Origin: Nitrospira japonica
Lineage (GTDB): Bacteria; Nitrospirota; Nitrospiria; Nitrospirales; Nitrospiraceae
Length of the DNA: 64,000 nucleotides
Direction of reading: 5' to 3'
NCBI RefSeq assembly: GCF_900169565.1
Contig: NZ_LT828648.1
Span: forward strand, 310,001 to 374,000
The translations under genes and the position numbers were made by a program. The notes under the pieces are model-generated. The model did not search any database. It had not been told where the DNA came from and saw nothing but the letters and a program-made list of their open reading frames with translations. This document shows, piece by piece, positions 38,285 through 46,567 of this stretch (its first letter is position 1; each line of letters starts with the position of its first letter).

Positions 38285-39817
38285 ATGAAACCGTCTGGGA
38301 TGCGAAGACACTGGGCCGTCGTTGCCTTTCTGATCCTGACAATGGGCCTGCAATCCTGCGCGCCGACCAAGCTTCCGTTGAACACATCGGTTCCCGCCAT
38401 GAAGGTGAGAAAATTCCCGGTCAGCGCGGCGGTGGTGATCCCGGAGACCGTGCGAAACGGCGTGTCCACGTATGACGTGTCGTGCGCCGGCAACTACGAG
38501 ATTCCCATCGGAGCGGAATTGGAAGCAGGAATCGGGGAGACGTTATCCCCCATCTTTGACACTGTCGATGTGGTCACCGATAAGGGACTGGCGGTCGGAC
38601 ACTATGACGTCGTCGTCGAACCCAAGCCGCTGCAGCTCACAACGGACGGACATTGTTTATCCAGGAGATTCCTGTATCTTCTCGGCCCTTTCTACATCTT
38701 CACCAACCCGACCGACAGTTTTGATGCAACCGCGGAAGTGCCGGTGACCGTGATGGACCGGCAAGGTCAAACGATTCTCACGGACACGTTCAAGTCAAAG
38801 ACCCATAACAAGGACGCCTTGTTCCAAACGGCAGCCGACAAAGACAGCGCCGTGAGGATTGTGTTGCGAGAAGCCGTGATCGACGCGCTGCAACAGTTGA
38901 GCCGGGGACTCGCCAACTCGCCGCAAATGGTCTCGTATGCCCGAACCGCTCCCAAGAGGCCGGCTGACCGTGCGCAGGCCTCGGTGGTTCGAACGGAACG
39001 ATCCAGCGACGTCGATATCCTTCCTCAAGTGGCGGTCAAACCCCAAAAGACGCGCTTCGCCGTCATCATCGGCATCGAGCAATATCGCCAGAACCTGCCG
39101 CCGGTGGAGTTCGCCTCACACGATGCGTACATCATGAGAGAATATCTCACGAAAACGCTGGGCTACCCGGACGAAAACGTCGTGCTGGTCGTCAACGAGC
39201 GCGCGGCGAAAAGCGACTTGGAAAAGTATATTGAACGCTGGCTTCCCAATCGGGTCGACAAGGACAGCAGCGTGTTGATCTACTACTCCGGTCATGGAGC
39301 CCCGAACCCCACCACGCAAGAAGGATTTCTCGTCCCTTACGACGGGGATCCCACGTTTCTCGAAATTACCGGGTATCCGTTGAAGCGGCTGTATGAACAA
39401 TTGGCCAAGCTCCCTGCTCGTGAGATCTTGGTCGTGCTCGATTCCTGCTTTTCGGGTTCAGGCGGGCGATCGGTTATTGCGAAGGGAGCCAGGCCGCTTG
39501 TGGTCAGCATGGAGAATCCGGTCTTGACCGGCGACAGGGTCGTGGTGCTCACGGCCAGTTCCGCCTCGCAGATCTCCAGCACCTACGATCAAAAAAGCCA
39601 CGGATTGTTCACGTATTTTTTCCTCAAGGGGCTCCAAGGCGCGGCTGATACGAATAAGGACGGTACGATCGATCTGTCGGAGCTCTATGCGTATGTGAAA
39701 CCCGAAGTCGAGCGGGTCGCGAGGCGAGAATATAATAACGATCAGGTTCCGCAGTTGATCGGCAGCCCGGAAATCCTCAAGAGAGGCGTGCAGCTACTGG
39801 ACCGTGGCGGTCCGTAG
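38285..39817 (+). CDS. caspase-family (C14) peptidase lipoprotein
   Basis: A 510-residue lipoprotein. The start at 38285 follows GAGGAAG, and the 202-codon open extension lies in the preceding gene and is rejected. The lipobox LQSC gives Cys25 as the lipid anchor. Residues 30-220 form an unrecognised beta-rich domain with several conserved Cys (DVSCAGNYEIPIG; DGHCLSRRF). Residues 255-505 are the caspase domain: FAVIIGIEQYRQNLPPVEFA, His337 in YYSGHG, Cys388 in LDSCFSGSGG. ADTNKDGTIDLSELYAYV near the end is an EF-hand-like loop. It lies 77 bases after the first caspase gene and is convergent with the VESRG cluster. Confidence 0.85.
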   Translation: MKPSGMRRHWAVVAFLILTMGLQSCAPTKLPLNTSVPAMKVRKFPVSAAVVIPETVRNGVSTYDVSCAGNYEIPIGAELEAGIGETLSPIFDTVDVVTDKGLAVGHYDVVVEPKPLQLTTDGHCLSRRFLYLLGPFYIFTNPTDSFDATAEVPVTVMDRQGQTILTDTFKSKTHNKDALFQTAADKDSAVRIVLREAVIDALQQLSRGLANSPQMVSYARTAPKRPADRAQASVVRTERSSDVDILPQVAVKPQKTRFAVIIGIEQYRQNLPPVEFASHDAYIMREYLTKTLGYPDENVVLVVNERAAKSDLEKYIERWLPNRVDKDSSVLIYYSGHGAPNPTTQEGFLVPYDGDPTFLEITGYPLKRLYEQLAKLPAREILVVLDSCFSGSGGRSVIAKGARPLVVSMENPVLTGDRVVVLTASSASQISSTYDQKSHGLFTYFFLKGLQGAADTNKDGTIDLSELYAYVKPEVERVARREYNNDQVPQLIGSPEILKRGVQLLDRGGP

Positions 39818-39845
39818 CATGAACTAGTCTGAGAACCGCTCTGTT

Positions 39846-41501
39846 CTACGGCACGACGAGACCGTCGGCGACTCCTTTGGGCCCTCTGATAGAGACAAGG
39901 AAAATGTAGTTGGCGAATGACTCCGTGTCTCCAAAACAGCCATCAACCCAGAATCTCACGTTAAAATAGGGCCAGTTGGTTCCGAGCTTCTTCTCTTGAA
40001 AATATGCTCCTCCTCTCTTGAAAAAGGTAGGAGTGAGAAACACCTCATCGAGAACCCAGTCATTCGCCAACCTCGCGTTTGTGAAAAATTCATCGTTCCC
40101 CTTATAACCGATGAAGGGATTGGGGTTCCCGTGCCCTATTTGCTGATGGCCGAGATTGCTATTTCCGCCGACAATCTTGAAATCTTTTCCCGGCTGCCCG
40201 ATGCGCCTGTCTGCGGTATAGATAATTGTCCTGAAATCCACGGTCGGTTCAAAGTGAAACGGCGTGAGGGAAGATTTTCCTTTGTCCGGATTTCTTACCA
40301 CGTACACGAAGCCGTTGTAGGCTCGCAAACCATCCTCCTGTGGCACATGCACCAGTATTTGATTGTCGTACCACCAAACTTGACCTGTATAGGTGACGTC
40401 TTTGTTTGGACCAAGGATGAAATGGACCTCTCCTTGATTAGTACCAAATCCGCTGCCGTTGACGATCACCTGATCTCCAGGTTGACCAAGTCCACCCACG
40501 CTCAATGAGGTGATGGTGGGATTCTGCATCACCTGCTGAGGCGGAGGGCCTGATCCTGCCGCTCCCAGAGCCTGCTGCGAACTCACGGGCTCTTCCATTG
40601 CGGCCATGGTCGGAGGCCGAACCCCGCCGGGAGCTTGCATAAGCGGCGCACCTGGTTGTTTCAGCGCGCGCGTGCCGATTTCGTCGGTCGGCTCAGCAGG
40701 AATGTCGGGACTGTCGCCTTCAACTCCCCGAGGCCGGATCTGTCCACCTTGGCGACTCTGCAGTTGATTGAGCACAGGTTGAATCTGCGCAATCAAGGCG
40801 GCCCGACGACCCGCCTGCTGCTGGAGGAACTGGGATTTGTGTTGTTGGAATGCCTGCTCGAATTGAGCGGACCCCTGCGCTGCCATCTGTTGCTCTTGTG
40901 CTTGCTGCTGCGCAGCTTGCTGTTGCACGGCCCGTTGCTGAGCGGTCATCGCTGACTGGACTTGTGATGGATTCGGTAACGGATACTGCACGTTCACCGT
41001 CCCTGCAGCCCGGCCTCCCTGCTGTGGCGGCATGGGCTGAGCCAAGCGAATCTGCACCATCCAGAGAACACTACGCTGCACATCCTGCGGCGTGACGTTG
41101 TAGCTCATTCGCACATTGCCGGTGGCCTGCTGCGTGATCGGCTGGCCGCCGGGAGATTGCAATGTCACAAGGACCGGGGCTCCTTGACCCTGTACATCTA
41201 TGACGATTGGCCCCGGCTGAGTCACTGCGAAGCCGAAGGAGTCCGATTCGGGTCCCTGCACCTGAAAATTCTGAGGGAATGTGGGTATCTGCACATTCGA
41301 TTGTCCGGCCCCTCCCGGTTGCACTGGAACTCCCGGCTTCACCGGCTGCTGCATCTGACCGACTCCCCGGCTCTCGACGCCGCCCTCGCTCGTCGGCGAG
41401 GCATTTTCGGTCGATGAACAGGCTGTCAGCATACCGACCAGGACGAACAGTCCGCAGTTCCAACCTGTTCTCCTCAGCCCCCGACCGCATGAACGTTGCA
41501 T
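39846..41501 (-). CDS. VESRG-family lipoprotein with IPT/TIG domain (paralogue 1)
   Basis: A 551-residue lipoprotein: lipobox LTAC with Cys28, then 15 residues later V-ESRG (43-46). Next is a beta-rich module shared with three neighbours (FAVTQPGPIVIDVQGQGAPV, then VRMSYNVTPQDVQRSVLWMV). Residues 185-240 are extremely Gln-rich (QQRAVQQQAAQQQAQEQQMA). A second SRG-like site is not obvious here. Around residue 330 an IPT/TIG fold begins (ITSLSVGGLGQPGDQVIVNG, then SGFG). The last 150 residues match the C-terminal domain of the two larger paralogues (DEFFTNARLANDWVLDEVFL; FLVSIRGPKGVADGLVV). I know no named function. It is the last gene of the cluster and convergent with the second caspase gene. 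Confidence 0.72.
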   Translation of the reverse strand: MQRSCGRGLRRTGWNCGLFVLVGMLTACSSTENASPTSEGGVESRGVGQMQQPVKPGVPVQPGGAGQSNVQIPTFPQNFQVQGPESDSFGFAVTQPGPIVIDVQGQGAPVLVTLQSPGGQPITQQATGNVRMSYNVTPQDVQRSVLWMVQIRLAQPMPPQQGGRAAGTVNVQYPLPNPSQVQSAMTAQQRAVQQQAAQQQAQEQQMAAQGSAQFEQAFQQHKSQFLQQQAGRRAALIAQIQPVLNQLQSRQGGQIRPRGVEGDSPDIPAEPTDEIGTRALKQPGAPLMQAPGGVRPPTMAAMEEPVSSQQALGAAGSGPPPQQVMQNPTITSLSVGGLGQPGDQVIVNGSGFGTNQGEVHFILGPNKDVTYTGQVWWYDNQILVHVPQEDGLRAYNGFVYVVRNPDKGKSSLTPFHFEPTVDFRTIIYTADRRIGQPGKDFKIVGGNSNLGHQQIGHGNPNPFIGYKGNDEFFTNARLANDWVLDEVFLTPTFFKRGGAYFQEKKLGTNWPYFNVRFWVDGCFGDTESFANYIFLVSIRGPKGVADGLVVP

Positions 41502-41575
41502 CAGGTTTCTCCTCTCATTGGAACGCTCCTCACATCACCCCTCTCGATCCATTCCTGCAGCGCCGCCCTCTTGCG

Positions 41576-41875
41576 TCATCGCGTCGGAGGAATAGGCTTC
41601 ATGCCCGGCGCCACCATGTCCTTCTGTTGGACAGATGGATGTTTCTGTTGAGTCGCGTCCATCCGTTTCTGCGCAGGATCGAACTTTTGCTGCGTGGCAT
41701 CCGGTTTCATCCGGTCTCCGGACTGGCGCATGCCTTCCGGCGGCATCGGCGACGGGGACGACGAGGCCAACACTGTCGGTACGTCGACACCGACCGATGC
41801 ACCCAACAGGGCGAGTGCCGCCGCCATTGCCAGCCTATTCGCACGTCCAGCATCGTTGTCGTTGGATTGTCCCAC
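41576..41875 (-). CDS. small exported protein with TQQK-type repeats
   Basis: A 99-residue protein. The ribosome site AAGGAGG touches the ATG at 41881 (one base apart), which is too close; the in-frame GTG two codons on has seven bases spacing and is the better start. A signal peptide (MAAALALLGASVGVDVPTVLA) is followed by a short, disordered, charged region with imperfect repeats (DATQQKFDPAQKRMDATQQK). No family recognised. It lies between the YkgJ-like gene (23 bases) and paralogue 1 (74 bases). Confidence 0.5.
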   Translation of the reverse strand: MGQSNDNDAGRANRLAMAAALALLGASVGVDVPTVLASSSPSPMPPEGMRQSGDRMKPDATQQKFDPAQKRMDATQQKHPSVQQKDMVAPGMKPIPPTR

Positions 41876-41898
41876 GGGCATCCCTCCTTGATGGATGG

Positions 41899-42600
41899 TT
41901 ATAGTTTGTCCAGCCGCTCCGTCACGGCCCTGATATGGAGAGGCATCCTCTCCGTTACGTCGTCGGGCACGGTCATTCCTCGTTCAAGGCAATACTGCGT
42001 CAGGACGGAATCCATGTCCGTCCAATCCCGCAGGATCGCGTCATGCCGTTGATCGACGCCTTCGGTCGCCTGCTTCACCTCGGCCAGCAGGTCGTGGTCA
42101 TTCGCCGCCACGCTGTGCAGTTTGACGGCCATGCTCCCGACCAACTCGACGTAACGATCGACGGCCTCGATGAACGGCTGCGCGCCTTGCGTCGTCAGGA
42201 AATCTTGAACCGTTCCTCCACGACCGTACTCTCCCTCGGTCCGTGGATGGGGCGTGAGTTCATGGAACGTTTCTTCGCCTTCGGCCGTTACGCGGCGCCC
42301 CAACGGATAGAGCCGGCAGACCAATGGGCGATCCTCATGCACGCCGCACCCCTGCCTGCTCAAGAATACACAGGCGCCCTCTTCAACGCGCCGGAGAGAT
42401 GTTCCGTTGGACTCCGTATAGCGCGAGAGAAATTCCGTCGTCGTGATCCCGCGATTCATGGCAAGCCGGTCCACTTCATACGGATTGAGACGAATGACCT
42501 TGTCGTGGCAACACCGGCTGCATGCGTGACAGGCATACGAAAAGGCGCTGTCGCGCCGATAGACGGAATTCACCGGCCTGACGACGACACCATCCTTCAT
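41899..42600 (-). CDS. YkgJ-type cysteine-cluster protein
   Basis: A 233-residue protein of the YkgJ/UPF0153 family, cytoplasmic, with a cysteine set thought to bind a metal or Fe-S cluster: CHACSRCCHDK near the start, then ACVFLSRQGCGVHEDRPLVC and RLYPLG. The ATG at 42600 is used; a TTG 19 codons earlier extends the frame. After the cluster the chain is helical (FIEAVDRYVELVGSMAVKLH). Members of this family are proposed to aid metal or redox chemistry of other proteins; the exact reaction is unknown. Its place inside a cluster of exported proteins suggests help with their maturation, which is inference. Confidence 0.75.
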   Translation of the reverse strand: MKDGVVVRPVNSVYRRDSAFSYACHACSRCCHDKVIRLNPYEVDRLAMNRGITTTEFLSRYTESNGTSLRRVEEGACVFLSRQGCGVHEDRPLVCRLYPLGRRVTAEGEETFHELTPHPRTEGEYGRGGTVQDFLTTQGAQPFIEAVDRYVELVGSMAVKLHSVAANDHDLLAEVKQATEGVDQRHDAILRDWTDMDSVLTQYCLERGMTVPDDVTERMPLHIRAVTERLDKL

Positions 42601-42732
42601 GGCATCCACGGCTTTCTCATCCTGCCCTTTCACGGTCGGTCGCTTCGTCTGCCACAAGCGTTCAACGCTGCCTCGTTCGAACTGCGTGTATCATGACGGT
42701 CCGTCCGTTTCGCACGACCGGGCAGGTCCGCA

Positions 42733-44043
42733 CTAGTACGGATTGGGCTCGATCGGATATCCGTTAAGGATCGCCCCCTTCATGGGCTGCTCGCGATCCG
42801 TGGCGACAAAGCCCACACGGTTGACACGCCCGTCGTCGTACTCGAGCACGAGCGTCCAGTGCTCGAACCTGTAGTGCCCTTGTCCCGGCAGCACGCGCGC
42901 CTCATGCGCTTCCTTGCTTTCACCTTCCCGGTCGGGCGACACAATCCACATCAGTTTGTCGTCATGAAATGTCCCGTCTCTTGAGAATGACAATCCCTTC
43001 AAGGTTCCGAGGCCGCTGGCATTGCCTGGCGCGGGCCAATGGTCCTTGCGTCGCACCTCGCTGTCGAGCCGCACGCCGTCAAGGCTGGGTCGAGGAATAA
43101 ACCGTTCGCCTGTCCGCTCCTTTCCTCCTTCAATGTAGCGATGTTCAAGGACGCCGTCTTGCAGCACGGCATACAGGCGTTCTTCCTTTCCCCTGGTAAC
43201 GATCACTTGCTTATCGCGTGCCGTATAGGCACCCCATCGCTCGGGCCAACGTGCCCGATAGGCAGTTCGATCAAAACCCAGAAGTCCCTCGCCCGGCATG
43301 CCCCATAGGGCTGTGCCATCGGCAAACAGAATCAGCTCCGACACCACCGGTTTGTTCGCCAGGCCGGTCGTCCCATAGCGCAGTTCATGCGTCGTCGCCG
43401 TCCACACACCGGTAAGGCGGCCGGGGCCGGATGTACCGAGCGGACTCGGTCGGCCGAACACCGGCGCCTTCTCTCGCATCCGGGCTGCTTGAGTCTTGGC
43501 CGGCTCTCTCGGACGCACCGAATTGAGCACGGCATCGATGCTCTTCTGATGTCGTTCGAGCGCGCTCGGCGTTCCAACCGTCAGAAATCCCTCCGCTCGG
43601 CCGGCAAGTTCCACGACGCTGAGCAGGAGAAGGTACGGCGTCCCTGCCTCCTGAATGATTGCGGAATCAACCGTCCACTGGCGTCCCAAGTCGTCCTTGT
43701 CTTGTTGGGTGGGATTCGCCTGCAGGACCTGACGGCTACTCAGGGCGGAAGCCCACAGCTGCCGATGAGCATCGGCGCGCGTCAGTGTCTCGCCGAGCTG
43801 CAGGCCGGTTCCAACCGGTGCGATACCCAATTCATTGGCTCCTCCCGACGGGTAGAGCATCCACCGTTCCCCATCGACTTGCGACGACCAGCCGGCAGGC
43901 ACTTGAAGGCTGTAACGAGGCAAGTCCAATTGTTCTTGCGCGGCAACGAGTGTTGTTGCACAGCCAAACAGGAAAAGTACCGTGGCTATCATGGCCACGG
44001 TAATGGCTCGTACATTCAACAGACGCACCATGCTAGACATCAT
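42733..44043 (-). CDS. exported protein of unknown function, coupled to paralogue 2
   Basis: A 436-residue protein. An N-terminal hydrophobic run (VAMIATVLFLFGCATTLVAA) contains a lipobox-like LFGC; either lipidation or cleavage at VAA is possible. The mature part has two beta-rich halves: residues 40-170 (LDLPRYSLQVPAGWSSQVDG and on; PSALERHQKSIDAVLNSVRP), resembling a periplasmic domain seen with peptidase-like proteins, and residues 200-436 (LTGVWTATTHELRYGTTGLA, SELILFADGTALWGMP), a lipocalin-like repeat of strands. Its start codon overlaps the stop of paralogue 2 by four bases (ATGA), so both are made together. Not recognised further. Confidence 0.65.
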   Translation of the reverse strand: MMSSMVRLLNVRAITVAMIATVLFLFGCATTLVAAQEQLDLPRYSLQVPAGWSSQVDGERWMLYPSGGANELGIAPVGTGLQLGETLTRADAHRQLWASALSSRQVLQANPTQQDKDDLGRQWTVDSAIIQEAGTPYLLLLSVVELAGRAEGFLTVGTPSALERHQKSIDAVLNSVRPREPAKTQAARMREKAPVFGRPSPLGTSGPGRLTGVWTATTHELRYGTTGLANKPVVSELILFADGTALWGMPGEGLLGFDRTAYRARWPERWGAYTARDKQVIVTRGKEERLYAVLQDGVLEHRYIEGGKERTGERFIPRPSLDGVRLDSEVRRKDHWPAPGNASGLGTLKGLSFSRDGTFHDDKLMWIVSPDREGESKEAHEARVLPGQGHYRFEHWTLVLEYDDGRVNRVGFVATDREQPMKGAILNGYPIEPNPY

Positions 44044-44831
44044 AGGTCCACTTCTCTAGGCGCGAAAATTCGCTCCTCGGCATCACCGCTCTCGATGGTC
44101 CTAGATTTGACTTGTCCTTGGAGGCGAGCGCGCGCAGCCTGCATCTGAGGCAGGGATTGCAGCCCGGCTGCAATGGCTGCACGGCGAGCCGTCTGCTCTT
44201 GTTTAAACTTTGCCAATTCTGCTTGGAATGATGCATCCGTCGCGGCCTTTGCCCGAGCAGCTGATTGCGGATCTAGCGGAGGGTGCGGGGTATTCTGTGC
44301 CTGTATCTGCGAGCGCAGGGTGTTCATGTCCGCTGGTGGGCTTTGGACGGCGATTGTGCCGGCAGCTTGTGCCGACGGTCCTCCAGGCTGAGCGAGCGCG
44401 ATCCCTACCTTCCAAATGGCACTGCGTTGGACATCTGCCGGCGTGACCTGATGGGTGAGCCGAATCGAACCGCTGCCTAACTGCTGTTGAACGGATTGAG
44501 GGCCGGCGCCAACTAGCGCAACGACCACCGGCGCGCCCTGACTTTGAACGTCTACTGTCACGGGTCCTGGCTGGGTCACACCAAAGGCGACACCATGCGG
44601 TTCACGATTGTTGACATCCCACTTCTGCGGCCAGCTTGGCAGTTGAAACTTTTGTGGCGTCGGCGCGCCGGGTGCCGCAGCCATTCCGGGCTTTATCGGA
44701 CGCGGCATTTGCGGCGCGCCCCGGCTTTCTACGCCGGCGGAGCTCGGACCGATGACCGGCTCGTTTCCTGTGCATCCCGCTACAAGCATCGCAGCAATGA
44801 CCCACCACCCTCGATGCGATTTCGGTTTCAT
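44040..44831 (-). CDS. VESRG-family lipoprotein, short form (paralogue 2)
   Basis: A 263-residue lipoprotein: lipobox LVAGC with Cys20 and V-ESRG at 35-38, again 15 residues after the lipid Cys. It has the full shared N-terminal module (FGVTQPGPVTVDVQSQGAPV, then IRLTHQVTPADVQRSAIWKV) and the Gln/Ala-rich linker (FQAELAKFKQEQTARRAAIA), then ends shortly after a second motif, QVKSRTIESG. It therefore lacks the IPT/TIG and C-terminal domains of paralogues 1, 3 and 5. It shows no frameshift, so this looks like a natural short member, coupled to the 436-residue protein that follows. Confidence 0.7.
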   Translation of the reverse strand: MKPKSHRGWWVIAAMLVAGCTGNEPVIGPSSAGVESRGAPQMPRPIKPGMAAAPGAPTPQKFQLPSWPQKWDVNNREPHGVAFGVTQPGPVTVDVQSQGAPVVVALVGAGPQSVQQQLGSGSIRLTHQVTPADVQRSAIWKVGIALAQPGGPSAQAAGTIAVQSPPADMNTLRSQIQAQNTPHPPLDPQSAARAKAATDASFQAELAKFKQEQTARRAAIAAGLQSLPQMQAARARLQGQVKSRTIESGDAEERIFAPREVDL

Positions 44832-44890
44832 ATTTTCTCCCAGTGAACGATATGCTTCTATCTATTTGGGTGGATCGCGACGGCCGAGGG

Positions 44891-46492
44891 TCATGGGGCG
44901 CTGCAGGCGGCCACTGTATGACACAGGACTCCGTCCGGCACATTTTCAGGGCCCCGGATGACAAAGAGATACGTGTAAGACATCCCGGGAATAAACGCAT
45001 CGAACCACCACCGGACCTGAAGCTTCAAGGTCTGATCGGATTGGGCGACATAGGCGCCCGTCCCAAAGGGGATTCCGTAAACTGTGTTGGTGGGTTGACA
45101 AGAGCGTAGATCGTAGGGGATGACTTCCACGCAGCTGACGCGCCAGCCGTTCTGAAGTGCGGTGTTTTCGAAGAACCAATCGCGTCCGTCCTTTCCAAAG
45201 AAGATATCACCGGGAGCGAAAATGGAAGCGGCGACCCTGTTATGATGAATGTCATTACCGATTACGGATGCTTCAGTCATCGCCCCTCCCGTCGCTTGAG
45301 AATAGGTCTGGGTACTCGCAAGACGCCGGTCAAACGGCGAGACCATCGTGAGTACCCTGCTCTGTTGTCGAGGCACGAACAGAAATGGGGCCGCGTTGCT
45401 GAACTGTGGTCCTCCTGGGTCGCCCTCGACCGCGACAACCAAGCTCGCGTTGAAATGCGTGACGCCGGTAAGCTCCGGAACGGTAACCTCGATGAGCGTG
45501 TCGGTCCACGTGGGGCCGGCCGGCCCCATCACCACCCTCGCATCATGCTGCACGAGGCCTGTCGTCCCCGTCATGTAGACATGCCCCGCCGTAGTGGTGA
45601 AACCACTTCCATGGACAACGACCCTTGCGCCCGGCTGGCCGTTCGTCACGCTGAGACTGTCAATATGCGGAGGCGGTGGAGGTGTAAATTCGGGTCTCTG
45701 CGCGCGAGCGCCTGGCGGCAGCTTAGGCGCGATCCTCGCGGAGTCAGAAGGTGGCGGAACGGCCCTGCTTTGGACTTGGGCTTGGAAGCCCTTCTGCTTG
45801 AGGAACGTGTCGGCTTTAAGTGCCGCTTCTTTGAGGTGTTCTTGGTAGTGCCGGGCATCTTCATTCTTGTTGATCTGCAATAACGCTTGCATGTGGGTCT
45901 GGAGTTGAGCCGGGTTGAGCTGGGTCTGCTGCTGCACCTGTGCAACCCGCGCACGCACCGCCGCCTCTGCTTGCGTCTCGTTTGCCGGCGGATACTGCAC
46001 TGACACTTGACCGGTCGCTTGACCTTTTGTGTTGGGAAGAAGTCCGAGATTGACCACCCACAGGACTCCTGCCTGGACATCTTGCGGCGTCACTTGATAC
46101 GCCAAACGGACCTGCCCCTGACCACGTTGCACGATGGGTTGTGCGTTCGGCCCACGCAGCACAGCTTCCAACGGAGGGCCCTGCCATTGCACATCGACGA
46201 CGAGCGGTCCGGGCTGCGTGACCGGGAACCCAAGCGACGCCTGCCTGCGATCTTCGATCTCAAACTTTTGCGGCCATGTCGGCAATTGGAACTTTTGCTG
46301 CGCCGGCGCACCGGGCGCCATCGACATCCCGGGTTGCCCCGGGCGCTCAAGCTTCGGCATGCCACGGCTCTCGACCTCGTCCGGCTTTTCCTCATCGGCA
46401 AATACACACGCAGGCCCGACGAGTCCCGCGACGAGACACGCGAGAAGAGCCCCGTTATACGAAACACGCCCCCATAGGCTTTGCTGATCCAT
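44891..46492 (-). CDS. VESRG-family exported protein with IPT/TIG domain (paralogue 3)
   Basis: A 533-residue exported protein; GGAGGG before the ATG at 46492 sets the start. The signal peptide ends near VGPACVFA, then EEKPDEVESRG places ESRG at 41-44. The shared module follows (FPVTQPGPLVVDVQWQGPPL, then VRLAYQVTPQDVQAGVLWVV). A Gln-rich helix (NPAQLQTHMQALLQINKNED) leads to QVQSRAVPPP, a possible second Arg site. Next come a Pro-rich stretch, an IPT/TIG domain (IDSLSVTNGQPGARVVVHGS), and the C-terminal domain (DWFFENTALQNGWRVSCVEV; SYTYLFVIRGPENVPDGVL). It is about as similar to paralogue 5 as recent duplicates are. Confidence 0.72.
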   Translation of the reverse strand: MDQQSLWGRVSYNGALLACLVAGLVGPACVFADEEKPDEVESRGMPKLERPGQPGMSMAPGAPAQQKFQLPTWPQKFEIEDRRQASLGFPVTQPGPLVVDVQWQGPPLEAVLRGPNAQPIVQRGQGQVRLAYQVTPQDVQAGVLWVVNLGLLPNTKGQATGQVSVQYPPANETQAEAAVRARVAQVQQQTQLNPAQLQTHMQALLQINKNEDARHYQEHLKEAALKADTFLKQKGFQAQVQSRAVPPPSDSARIAPKLPPGARAQRPEFTPPPPPHIDSLSVTNGQPGARVVVHGSGFTTTAGHVYMTGTTGLVQHDARVVMGPAGPTWTDTLIEVTVPELTGVTHFNASLVVAVEGDPGGPQFSNAAPFLFVPRQQSRVLTMVSPFDRRLASTQTYSQATGGAMTEASVIGNDIHHNRVAASIFAPGDIFFGKDGRDWFFENTALQNGWRVSCVEVIPYDLRSCQPTNTVYGIPFGTGAYVAQSDQTLKLQVRWWFDAFIPGMSYTYLFVIRGPENVPDGVLCHTVAACSAP

Positions 46493-46567
46493 GATGCCCT
46501 CCGTGGTGAGAACCCGCTTCATTGGTTGTTTGCCAGATCGATGCTCTCCGTGTCGCCGGACGCGGCT

